64,000 nt of DNA, taken from contig CH003283.1 in the NCBI GenBank assembly GCA_000149265.1, positions 59,280 through 123,279 of the forward strand. The letters are read 5' to 3'. This document shows, piece by piece, positions 37,901 to 42,200 of this stretch. The position numbers were made by a program, and so were the translations under genes. A model generated the notes under the pieces. That model worked only from the letters and a program-made list of their open reading frames with translations, did not search any database and had not been told where the DNA came from. Position 1 is the stretch's first letter; each line of letters opens with the position of its first letter. Source of the stretch: Ciona savignyi. Taxonomy: Eukaryota; Chordata; Ascidiacea; Phlebobranchia; Cionidae.

Positions 37901-38551
37901 TCGATTATATCGTGAGTTGTGAGGTGGAGGGATCAATACTCAACACTTGCTGTATTGTTGTATGCTTTTAGTTTAGTTTATTTATTTTTTTGCCCAAATA
38001 TTTAAAAATGGCAAAGGAACAAAATGACGACACAGGAACAGCTTTCGCACTTTAGATCCAGTAAATGAATGGGTTTTACCAAAATTGACGTAACGTCTTA
38101 ATCATTCAAAACATTACAATAGGCCCAGTTATCCGGCAGTGTGCGCGAGGTGATCTGACTGCCTGTGTTATAACGCCCATTTTCCCATTAAAGGGAATAC
38201 AACATGGATAACGTATCCTGTATAACACTACAATGACTTCCCAATAAAAGAATTAATTAAAGGATTTTCCCAATTAAAGCAAATTTAAACAAGTTTAAAT
38301 TGTCAGATAAACCATGTGTTGAATCACTGAAGCTAAGGTGTTGAATAGGAGCTGTCGTATATAGTTTGTACACAACACAATGCAACATCCTCTCATGCAG
38401 GTTCTTCCTCATGCATCTGATCAACAAGGATGAAACGGAACATACAGGGCAGGAGACCTACGTGTGGCAGCAATACCAGGAGAGATGTTGGGAATTCTTC
38501 CCTGCAGGAGATTGCTTCAGGAAGCAATACGAGAACGAACTGTCGGCTTGA
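1..38551 (+). CDS. RYR: Ryanodine receptor (RyR), 3' portion, 68 exons
   Basis: Intracellular Ca2+ release channel of the ER/SR, working as a homotetramer. The window opens inside an exon (frame 1, roughly residue 2000 of a vertebrate RyR of about 5000) and runs to the true stop at 38551. I chained 68 exons by reading-frame homology and GT-AG sites; every phase is compatible and the coding total is 9186 nt. Diagnostic segments are [19 protein letters not shown] (4328-4396), the calmodulin-binding helix in exon 19851-19963, the EF-hand pair (26420-27084), filter GGGIGD (37133-37150) and the C-terminal CFIC...H...H zinc finger (37719-37884). Vertebrates have three paralogues; one gene is expected in a tunicate. 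The 281-N gap is purely intronic. Introns are 50-1000 bp and crowded with SINEs. Identity is certain; individual splice sites are inferred. Confidence 0.97.
197..575 (-). mobile_element. Composite SINE, split by a nested ACTAAAC-tailed repeat
   Basis: The SINE 3' half (about 197-325) and 5' half (471-575) lie in the same orientation on either side of a plus-strand ACTAAAC-family repeat (about 340-470). The second element therefore inserted into the first. Confidence 0.7.
825..1030 (+). repeat. T-rich minisatellite (TTTATTTTTAC-like)
   Basis: Reiterated TTTTTATTATTACTATTATTG and TTTTTATTTTTACTTTTATT units. It ends at the acceptor of exon 1039-1174, so it doubles as an unusually long polypyrimidine tract. 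Confidence 0.9.
1187..1475 (+). mobile_element. Composite SINE
   Basis: Has the tRNA-like head (GTTGCAGGTTCAAAACGG) and the tail ATGAATATCCTAG, located 65 bp before a RyR acceptor. Several substitutions mark it as an older copy. Confidence 0.75.
2632..2856 (+). mobile_element. Composite SINE, 5' truncated
   Basis: Starts at GCTAGCTAGTCGG and lacks the tRNA-like head. The tail GATAAACATGAATATCCTATCC is intact. Confidence 0.75.
3595..3834 (-). mobile_element. Composite SINE
   Basis: Reverse copy, tail first (ATAGGATATTCATGTTTATCC), ending within the B-box region 55 bp before the acceptor of exon 3890-3993. Confidence 0.8.
4444..4700 (+). mobile_element. Composite SINE
   Basis: Forward copy with a degraded head (ATTTCGAAACTAGTCGCTGG) and a short 3' end that stops at TTGAATATCCTAG, 30 bp before the acceptor of exon 4733-4904. 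Confidence 0.75.
4915..5065 (+). repeat. 34-bp tandem repeat, about 4 copies
   Basis: Unit GGATTAATAAACACACCAAT with an AATAATACAACT spacer, directly after a RyR donor. One more unit-like piece lies at about 5260. Confidence 0.8.
5090..5260 (+). mobile_element. ACTAAAC-tailed repeat, type C
   Basis: Starts CTTAGGTTTGGCGG, carries CGTCCGCTATATTTATT, then ACGACTGTTCATTTTGCCGT and TTCCTGTTTCTGTG, and ends in an ATGAATAAATCAAACTAAT tail. Other copies: 24128-24295, 34615-34765, 45580-45725 (all forward) and a reverse piece at 37975-38040. No ORF and no terminal inverted repeats, so probably a SINE. Confidence 0.65.
5302..9749 (+). CDS. RYR: RyR exons 11-18 of window: bridging solenoid and first RyR repeat
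   Basis: Exons: 5302-5416, 5831-5939, 6623-6798, 7540-7760, 7839-7929, 8424-8564, 9011-9174, 9581-9749. Conserved blocks include [60 protein letters not shown] and [12 protein letters not shown]. Exons 9011-9174 and 9581-9749 begin the RyR domain (the Repeat34 pair), with NALPPDY and [13 protein letters not shown]. The stretch after PQPVD diverges strongly from vertebrates (an [15 protein letters not shown] segment). A decoy copy of the 6623 acceptor lies 161 bp upstream. Confidence 0.93.
7962..8235. mobile_element. hAT-like MITE with 8-bp flanking duplication
   Basis: Left end CAGGGGTCGGCAACC, right end GTTACCGACCCCTT (near inverse). The flanks are CTCTAAAA (7954-7961) and CCCTAAAA (8236-8243), an 8-bp duplication with one mismatch. 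Internal GAGCTGCATGTGGCTCTGGA is typical of hAT/Charlie-like nonautonomous elements. 274 bp, no ORF. Confidence 0.8.
8611..8635 (+). repeat. (CT)n microsatellite
   Basis: About 12 CT units directly before an AT run and a SINE. Confidence 0.95.
8652..8947 (+). mobile_element. Composite SINE, near full length
   Basis: Follows a (CT)n tract and AT run. The head GCCGGTTAGTCTAGTGGTTA and the tail ATGAATATCCTATCC are both present. Confidence 0.85.
9270..10050 (+). mobile_element. Two composite SINE copies flanking RyR exon 9581-9749
   Basis: Copies at about 9270-9570 and 9769-10050, both forward. Only 11 bp of the first copy's end separate it from the exon acceptor, so the polypyrimidine/acceptor region of this exon adjoins SINE DNA. 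Confidence 0.75.
10102..13632 (+). CDS. RYR: RyR exons 19-27 of window: RyR repeats, phosphorylation loop, solenoid
   Basis: Exons: 10102-10215, 10543-10800, 11189-11302, 11490-11633, 11973-12094, 12367-12416, 12469-12529, 12896-12997, 13499-13632. The first two complete the second RyR repeat ([44 protein letters not shown]). The loop between the repeats, which in vertebrates holds the RRxS kinase site, is short here. The donor after the 10102 exon (GTCAGA) and the acceptor at 10543 (CGAACAG) are both weak, so this junction is my least certain. Exon 11189-11302 ends in a fourfold repeated donor. Exon 12367-12416 is only 50 nt. [18 protein letters not shown] and [14 protein letters not shown] match the vertebrate ARMADILLO-like helices. 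Confidence 0.88.
11285..11356 (+). repeat. 18-bp x 4 array carrying a RyR splice donor
   Basis: Units end at 11302, 11320, 11338 and 11356, each TATGTGCARYRG followed by GTGAGC, GTTAGC, GTGAGC or GTCGGT. The first unit is the end of the coding exon (SYVQQ). Confidence 0.9.
11660..11950 (+). mobile_element. Composite tRNA-derived SINE (Cics-1-like), reference copy
   Basis: Near full-length copy of the dominant repeat of the window. It has a tRNA-like head with an A-box-like TGGTTTAGTGCG and a B-box-like GGTTCGAAACTGG about 30 bp later. A body follows (CTAGCTAGTCGGTTG, CTTGGGCAAGGCACTTAAC, CCCAGCG-ATTAATGGGTTC), then a second conserved block (CACTGCAATAGCTCCGGTAA, GGCGCGAGGTGATCTGACGA). The 3' end is GGGTAAACATGAATATCC with a short ATCCTA-type tail. 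No ORF; it would need LINE enzymes to move. Resemblance to the Ciona Cics-1 composite SINE is from memory. Confidence 0.85.
12128..12290 (+). mobile_element. ACTAAAC-tailed repeat, type B
   Basis: GGCCATGTCTAAATATACCG head, a TTTTAACGACTGTTGTTTTG core shared with type C, and TTTTCATTGTGGAAACAAAA followed by the AATAAACTGAACTAA tail. Other copies: 340-470, 16815-16950, 26144-26385, 40458-40615, 41410-41500 (forward) and 21765-21905 (reverse). Confidence 0.65.
12591..12868 (+). mobile_element. Composite SINE
   Basis: Full forward copy ending ATGAATATCCCACCC, 27 bp before the acceptor of exon 12896-12997. Confidence 0.85.
13030..13498 (+). repeat. Degenerate SINE-derived tandem units ending at a RyR acceptor
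   Basis: Two units of about 140 bp (ACAACACACTGTAATATTTCC ... AAACACAACCCACATAA) plus a third partial unit. They are diverged relatives of the SINE 3' block. The last unit ends in CCACAG, the acceptor used by exon 13499-13632. Confidence 0.65.
13656..13895 (+). mobile_element. Composite SINE, internally deleted
   Basis: Head present (GGTTAGTGCGTCACC), but the segment between the B-box and CCTGAACCCAG is shortened. Tail ATGAATATCCTATCC. Confidence 0.7.
13945..19146 (+). CDS. RYR: RyR exons 28-38 of window: solenoid up to calmodulin site
   Basis: Exons: 13945-14026, 14715-14845, 14911-15061, 15274-15443, 15779-15894, 16357-16398, 16956-17083, 17705-17792, 17850-17954, 18478-18681, 19051-19146. 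Anchors are [72 protein letters not shown] and [20 protein letters not shown]. The 13945 exon joins in frame directly to 14715 ([12 protein letters not shown]), as in vertebrates; a possible 60-nt cassette lies between. The 16956 exon itself starts GTAAAA, which looks like a donor but is coding. Exon 16357-16398 is only 42 nt. Exon 17850-17954 ends in a duplicated donor. Confidence 0.92.
14082..14141 (+). other. RYR: Possible 60-nt cassette exon of RyR
   Basis: Between exons 13945-14026 and 14715-14845, the segment after TTGATAG (acceptor) and before GTAGGT (donor) is open in the needed phase. It has the same 2-2 phase as its neighbours, so inclusion adds exactly 20 residues ([19 protein letters not shown] plus a junction residue) without a shift. 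Skipping it restores the vertebrate-like [13 protein letters not shown] chance open segment of 60 nt is quite likely, so this is only a candidate. Confidence 0.3.
14308..14627. mobile_element. Tail-to-tail pair of composite SINE pieces
   Basis: A 5'-truncated forward copy (14308-14528) is followed directly by the 3' part of a reverse copy (14541-14627), giving an inverted repeat within one RyR intron. Confidence 0.7.
15482..15757 (-). mobile_element. Composite SINE
   Basis: Reverse copy ending 22 bp before the acceptor of exon 15779-15894, so much of that exon's polypyrimidine region is SINE head sequence. Confidence 0.8.
15900..16330 (+). repeat. Degenerate AATACTTT-rich tract
   Basis: The whole intron between exons 15779-15894 and 16357-16398 is made of loosely repeated AATACTTTWCYTT-like units; otherwise nothing is seen in it. 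Confidence 0.7.
17278..17576 (+). mobile_element. Composite SINE, full length
   Basis: One of the best-preserved copies: GTCCGGCCCGTTGGTCTAAT head through ATGAATATCCTACCC tail. Confidence 0.85.
17946..18000 (+). repeat. 21-bp x 2.6 array carrying a RyR splice donor
   Basis: Unit TCTATGTTGGTGAGTRTGATT; donors at 17955 and 17976 are in the same frame. A third shortened unit ends with GTAAGT at 17996. Confidence 0.85.
18031..18433 (-). mobile_element. Three successive copies of a second tRNA-like SINE
   Basis: Copies at about 18031-18141, 18164-18271 and 18318-18433. In sense orientation each has GTGTGGCCGAATGGTTAACG (resembling the A-box end of a tRNA-Ser/Leu), ATACATATACC, a T/A-rich middle, then CATGGGTTTGAAACTTGGCT (B-box-like). 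Unrelated in body to the composite SINE. The array sits directly before RyR exon 18478-18681. Confidence 0.7.
19851..25292 (+). CDS. RYR: RyR exons 39-48 of window: calmodulin-binding segment and RIH-associated domain
   Basis: Exons: 19851-19963, 20338-20431, 21681-21761, 22011-22124, 23001-23180, 23485-23561, 23964-24040, 24359-24439, 24816-24961, 25221-25292. The first encodes [20 protein letters not shown] followed by [12 protein letters not shown], the calmodulin/S100-binding helix at vertebrate RyR1 about 3614-3643, nearly unchanged. Exon 22011-22124 has the acidic [12 protein letters not shown] run also seen in vertebrates. From [13 protein letters not shown] through [20 protein letters not shown] to FYWYYSAKD this is the RIH-associated domain. 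Exon 25221-25292 joins in frame across the N gap to exon 25894-26083. Confidence 0.93.
20018..20305 (-). mobile_element. Composite SINE
   Basis: Reverse copy with a full body; it ends 33 bp before exon 20338-20431. Confidence 0.8.
20785..20970 (+). repeat. 48-bp tandem repeat, about 4 copies
   Basis: Unit contains ATACATTGTTTAAAAATGGC and GAAATGTTATATACATT. It lies in the large intron before exon 21681-21761; no function seen. Confidence 0.85.
22258..22598 (-). mobile_element. Non-LTR retrotransposon 3' end
   Basis: On the minus strand it encodes the C-terminal zinc-knuckle-like end of a reverse transcriptase ORF (CPFCQEQD ... [10 protein letters not shown], a CCHC arrangement) in 78 codons. 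A short 3' UTR and an (ATGTA)n-type tail follow. 5' truncated and inactive. Clade not assignable. Confidence 0.65.
22632..22795 (-). mobile_element. Composite SINE, 3' part only
   Basis: Tail and second block only. A further short piece of the same family and strand lies at about 22168-22247, with a non-LTR 3' end between them. Confidence 0.7.
23664..23889. mobile_element. TIR element of the GGTRCCTCTAAATACTACAGG family, copy 1
   Basis: 226 bp. Terminal repeats GGTGCCTCTAAATACTACAG and CTGTAGTATTTAGAGGTACC are inverse with one mismatch. Subterminal reiterations of an AAGCGATYC-like unit occur at both ends. A middle ACCCTAACATTAATATCATG segment is shared with copy 2. No ORF. Confidence 0.75.
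24484..24740 (+). mobile_element. Two copies of the second tRNA-like SINE
   Basis: Copies at about 24484-24590 and 24636-24740, forward, with GTGTGGCCGAATGGTTAACG only in the first. A third partial piece is at 30040-30125 (ending CATGGGTTCGAAACTTGGCT). Confidence 0.7.
24985..25172 (+). mobile_element. Composite SINE, 5' truncated
   Basis: Starts near ACCCAGCTGATTAATGGG, so head and B-box are missing; ends ATGAATATTCTATCC 48 bp before exon 25221-25292. Confidence 0.75.
25372..25652. other. Assembly gap (281 N)
   Basis: Run of N inside a RyR intron. The flanking exons (25221-25292 ending EYIQ, 25894-26083 starting GPCEGNQQ) are contiguous in vertebrate RyRs, so no coding sequence is lost. The right edge resumes inside a repeat of the ACTAAAC-tailed family. 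Confidence 0.99.
25894..29622 (+). CDS. RYR: RyR exons 49-55 of window: core solenoid end and EF-hand pair
   Basis: Exons: 25894-26083, 26420-26636, 26923-27084, 27712-27837, 28409-28538, 29142-29236, 29574-29622. [20 protein letters not shown] and [15 protein letters not shown] are close to identical to vertebrates. The EF-hand pair reads [14 protein letters not shown] (loop with D1, E3, N5, G6, D12) and [12 protein letters not shown]. The loops keep the architecture of the vertebrate Ca2+-inactivation module, although vertebrate sites bind weakly. [16 protein letters not shown] and [18 protein letters not shown] lead into the U-motif/TM linker. The last two exons are acidic ([14 protein letters not shown]). 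Donor 28539 has a second copy 98 bp downstream. Confidence 0.93.
27195..27368 (+). mobile_element. ACTAAAC-tailed repeat, type D
   Basis: Related core (GTTTTGCCATTTTATCCTGT), then TTCTTTATTGTAACGAAGGA and a TTAACTAAACTTAA tail. A second copy resumes after the N gap at 25653-25740. Confidence 0.6.
28530..28870 (+). repeat. Imperfect tandem duplications starting at a RyR donor
   Basis: The exon end and donor ATCTTCGAGGTGGGTGGATG (28530-28549) recur as ATCTCCGAGGTGGGTGGATG at 28628. AACATCATCT...CCCAGGG and GGCGGCAACCTTTTTTTGAG blocks recur two or three times. Confidence 0.75.
29290..29552 (+). mobile_element. Non-LTR retrotransposon 3' end, second copy
   Basis: Same family as 22258-22598: TTGGCCATTGTCCAGCATTT through CCCGCCCATATTAATGTAAT. 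A more diverged third copy is at about 3215-3350. The coding part here is shorter and broken. Confidence 0.65.
30146..34979 (+). CDS. RYR: RyR exons 56-64 of window: membrane entry, S1-S4 region
   Basis: Exons: 30146-30252, 30593-30808, 31122-31338, 31887-32108, 32166-32252, 32614-32766, 33188-33361, 33891-34015, 34772-34979. The 30146 exon has a hydrophobic [17 protein letters not shown] helix. I ended it at 30252 so that the next exon is read as [26 protein letters not shown] corresponds to the vertebrate DIFGLDLK. Exon 31122-31338 ends in a basic [12 protein letters not shown] stretch. Exon 31887-32108 is phase compatible but divergent. S1 is [20 protein letters not shown]; the luminal S1-S2 loop is short. 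[20 protein letters not shown] and SVTHNGKQ close the S2-S3 and S4 regions. Confidence 0.9.
30297..30587 (-). mobile_element. Composite SINE, full length
   Basis: Well-preserved reverse copy that ends a few bases before the acceptor CTCCCCAG of exon 30593-30808. Confidence 0.85.
30831..31117 (-). mobile_element. Composite SINE, full length
   Basis: Fills almost the entire 313-bp intron between exons 30593-30808 and 31122-31338; the acceptor GCCGACAG is at its edge. Two neighbouring introns therefore each consist largely of one reverse SINE. Confidence 0.85.
31331..31645 (+). repeat. Tandem duplication (about 140 bp) starting at a RyR donor
   Basis: CTTGTGAGTCGATGGA at 31336 recurs as CTTGTGAGTTGATGGA at 31475. 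The following CCCACATT, TTTAATGCA and GGTTTAAAATAAAATCTTTA blocks recur in order. Confidence 0.8.
32313..32592 (+). mobile_element. Composite SINE
   Basis: Forward copy with a diverged middle (CTGAACTTAGTGG) in the intron before exon 32614-32766. Confidence 0.75.
34022..34535. mobile_element. Cluster of three composite SINE pieces
   Basis: A reverse 3' fragment (about 34022-34067), a full forward copy (34077-34370) and the 5' part of a reverse copy (34371-34535). It looks like a forward copy inserted into a reverse one. Confidence 0.7.
34960..35760 (+). repeat. Tandem duplication (about 440 bp) including a RyR exon end
   Basis: TCCGTCACACACAACGGGAA, the last coding bases of exon 34772-34979, its donor and about 350 bp of intron recur from about 35406, with a few substitutions and small indels. 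Confidence 0.8.
36178..38551 (+). CDS. RYR: RyR exons 65-68 of window: pore, S6 and C-terminal zinc finger
   Basis: Exons: 36178-36309 (S5, [20 protein letters not shown]), 37097-37253 (pore helix, filter GGGIGDE, S6 [14 protein letters not shown]), 37719-37884 ([20 protein letters not shown], then CFIC and paired His of the C-terminal zinc finger) and 38401-38551 (terminal helix ending [12 protein letters not shown] and TGA). All residues of the vertebrate permeation path that I can recall are present, so the channel should conduct. The intron before 37097 holds a 21-bp minisatellite. A decoy acceptor lies 134 bp before 36178. Confidence 0.97.
36332..36920 (+). repeat. 21-bp minisatellite, about 28 copies, in RyR pore intron
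   Basis: Unit GATTAGATAGGATATTCATGT with scattered G/A and A/G variants. It directly abuts a reverse composite SINE remnant (36920-37060), and AGGATATTCATGT is exactly the reverse of that SINE's 3' end. Confidence 0.95.
37394..37685 (+). mobile_element. Composite SINE, full length
   Basis: Forward copy, GACCGGTTGGTCTGG through ATGAATATCCTATCC, 33 bp before the exon encoding the S6 end. Confidence 0.85.
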
Positions 38552-39244
38552 ATTCTTGCGCAATCCATGTTTGAACCAAAATAAAATGTTTGCTGTGAAC
38601 CATCGGCCATTTTGTTTACGACCAGGTTAAAAATTGAGGGTTAAAAATTGTTCGATTGTGTCCTTGGGCAAGGTACTTAACAACATAATTTATCCAGTGG
38701 AATAATGGGTTCTACTAAAATAAAGCAACGTGTTAACCATACACAACACACTGCAATAGCTCTAGTAACCCAGGACCAGAGAGCCTTACGACTTATATGC
38801 GTCAAACTGGGTGGTTCATTCTATAAAATAGTTTAGAATAAAATCATTTGATGACCAGACAGGATTCACTACCTCCTGTATTGTTACGTCCTTTATCAGG
38901 ACACTTAGCGAGAGTTAACTTGATTAATCAAAAACTAAAGTCATATGGAATATACACCAGCGATTTAACTGTGGGGGTGACTGTAATTTGTTGTACAAGT
39001 CCTCAGTGTTATGACAATAAGTTATTATAATAAACACCCTTGATCTACTTTGATATTGTATTTAGTTGCGTTAACAATGCACAAGAAGCTCTTCACAATA
39101 TAACATGATTCAGCAATATATATTATAATTAACATGAGTATTTGTGCTGGTTGGGAGAAATCCATGGTCCCCACAACACAATGTATCAACTGCATCAATC
39201 ACTACATCAGTGCGAATACTAAATTACTACGATCGACCATCGGT
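38552..39244. other. Convergent intergenic region RyR / FBXO16
   Basis: Holds the RyR 3' UTR, a degraded plus-strand piece of the composite SINE (about 38650-38770) and AT-rich DNA. No coding segment is supported. I see no clear AATAAA for FBXO16 on the minus strand. Confidence 0.6.
38580..38585 (+). promoter_or_regulatory. Candidate polyadenylation signal of RyR
   Basis: AATAAA lies 29 bp after the RyR stop codon, the first canonical hexamer downstream. Only about 660 bp separate the RyR stop from the FBXO16 stop on the other strand, so a short 3' UTR fits. Confidence 0.5.
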
Positions 39245-42200
39245 TCACGAATCTTCTTCTGGAGTGTCGACCACCGACCAACCCTTGCCCTCCAGCTCTG
39301 TGGGAACAAAACCCAGTAGATTTCAGATTTAAAAGTTCGCTAGCTAGTCGGTTGTGTCCTAGGGCAAGGCACTTAACGGAGATTGCCTGAACCCAGTGGA
39401 TAAATGGGTTCTACCAAATTGAAGGAACGTGTCTATCATACACAACACACTGCAATAGCTCCGGTAATCCGACGATGGGCGCGAGGTGATCTGACGATTG
39501 CCCGTGTGGTAACCCCCTTGGTTTTCCCATTCATGGGAATAAATATATTTATCCTATTTTAAACATCAGAATTAATTGAACACTCAACGCACTTGTGTTG
39601 GGTGGGGGATCCAGCGGACACGTGTTTTCCTTGTCCTTCCTCGTTTCACTGCGGATTTTGTTGGATGCCACCTTGTGGGGGGATGCGGGGCGAACACCGG
39701 CATCCAGCGATAGCCGAGCGAGGTTGGGGGTGAACGGGGGGTTTTCTAGGGGGGAGGGGGTTATGTGTGACCTTCGACACCAGGGTGAACCTTACCTGGG
39801 TTGGTGGGAGGGGTTGTCACTTCAGCGGGTGGCTTCGTATGGGTGACGGGGGGTGATTGGGGGTGAGGATCAATAACCCCGGCATCAGATGACACATTCA
39901 ACCCACCTGAGCTTAACTAAACATGGGGTTAACTGGGTCCTGGGGTATAAACGCAAAGCTTACCCTGGATGAGGTTGGTCGTTTGCCGTGGCGCGACGTC
40001 GGACGGCTCCCTGAGGGTCCGGAGGACTTCTTCTTCTTCGAGGAGTTGTCCAAATAATTATACCTGGGATGGCAACGTTAGAACAGAGGTTTTGGGGTCA
40101 TTGGGTGGTGTGGTACCGAAGTGTGTCGGTGGGTCGCGGATCGGATCCCTTCCATGGGGGAGGTTCCCATTTGGGGGGAGGGAGGGGGTGTTTGGATGAC
40201 GCTCGTGACGGACCCCTCCTCAACCCCATGCTTGATGAGGATCGGATGGAGATGTTGGAGCGCGAAGTCCTCATCACTTCATCATCCACGTCAACATCCA
40301 CCTTGGGACTTTCCACCTGTGGAGAAACCACTTTGCACAACAACGATATTGATAATCCTAAAGTCCACCCCCCATTGCACGGGTCGCTTACAGCACACTT
40401 TTCTTCGAGGCTTGGTGCAATAACTCTTTTACAAACACTTATATTTTCAATTTTAATAAATGGCGGCCATGTCTAAATATAACAAAACCTAACAATTGAT
40501 TGGATTATAGACATGTTCCAACGACTGTCGTTTTGTCGTATTTTTCCTGTTTTCTAAATTTTTATCAAAAGTTCGTGTTTTCATTGTGGAAACAAAAAAT
40601 CAACCAAACTAATGAAGGTGGCAATTACCTTGGGTTTGACATAGTGGAGTTGATGGACAGTTTTGACGTAGAATCGTTTCCAAATCTTCTCTTCAAATGG
40701 TGCAGGTTGGTAGGTGGGGTACCACCCGAATCTCAAACACTTCGGACGCCACAAGCTATCCAACTCCGTCAGGTAGTTCCAGTACCATGACACCTGGTGG
40801 ATACTTCGTCGGTCAAATATCCACATTCAGGAACAACTACAAATCCCAGCTTCATGGTATTTGGTACTTATATTAGATTGAAGGAACGTGTCTATCATAC
40901 ACAACACACTGCAATAGCTCCGGTAACCCGAAGGTGGGCGCGAGGTGGTCTGACGATTGCTCGTGTGTAAACCCCCTTGGTTTTCTTATTCACGGAAATA
41001 AATATAAATATCCTATCTTATATATAGGATAGGATATTTATGTTTATTCCCGTGATTGGGAAAACCAAGTCTAAAGTGCCTTGCCCAAGGACACAAACGA
41101 CTAGCTAGCGACCAGTTTCGCAATTGCAACCTTTCGGCTGAAAGGCGACGCACTTAACCGCCAGACTATTCAGCCGGATAAGAAACAAAATAATTAATGA
41201 ATCCCGATAGAAATGTGGTCACCTGTGCACATCGACATAATGTCCGTGGATCGAGGAAGGAAAACAAATACAACGTGAGGACTCGGGGGAATACCCGGGT
41301 GAAATCAAATTCCTCTTGGGGGAATTTCCCTTTCAAAGTTTCTGTGGACATAATGGTTAAATCGAATATTGTTTTGAGATATAAGACTTGTGTTGGTGTC
41401 TTGTTATTTCATTTTGTTTATCGAATGCCGTTTGCCGTTTTTTCGTTTTCCAAACGCTTTGTGTTTTCATCGTGGAAACAAAAATAAACCAAACTAATGT
41501 GATTGGTGTATTGTGTGCCATGAAATGTATGAGTGAAAATATTGCAAGTATTAGTACATTATTATGATTATGATATTATTATCATGTTGGACTGGATGAA
41601 TTTTATGTTCAACATGACCAGATCCTATGCATCTACAAACTGCTTATTTCAATGGTTATTTTAAACTGATCAAAACCTACCAAACCCAAGGAAATTAGGA
41701 GCAAAATCCTTAACAATACAAACTAATCACAACATGACAAAACAATCTTACCAGAATACAATGTCACAAATAAAACTAAATGTTTAAAACATGCAAAACA
41801 CAAGTTATTAAACAAAGACAGACTTACCACTGATCTGCAACTGGTGTTTGGTGGAGAGGTTGTGAAGAATCTCGTTCACCACACTTTGTTTCTGAGTTTC
41901 GTTCCACTTTTCAAACTAAATCATAATCCATGTTAGTAACACAATGGTTATAATGATGCAATAGTGGTTATATTTGAGCAATAATGGTTATAATGGATCA
42001 ATAGCAATGACAATAACATGACAATAAATGGAGCAATAACAGTTACCCATTTCCTGATGAGTTCTTTTCTTTCTTCAAATACCTGGGAAATGTTCACAAT
42101 TAGTTCGCACTGTTAGGTGGTTTAATGGAGGCAAAGATGGCAAGGGGGGAAGGGGGTACCAGCTTGGTGCGGCCACTCTATAAGGGTACAACTTTCGAGG

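Noticed and set aside
1..38551. Inositol 1,4,5-trisphosphate receptor instead of RyR
   Set aside because: The two share RIH and pore domains, but the RyR repeats, calmodulin helix, EF-hand pair and CFRKQYE-type C-terminus are specific to RyR.
40069..40476. Plus-strand open frames of about 100-135 codons at 39595-40476
   Set aside because: They overlap in antisense the FBXO16 C-terminal exons, whose minus-strand reading has homology and closed phases.
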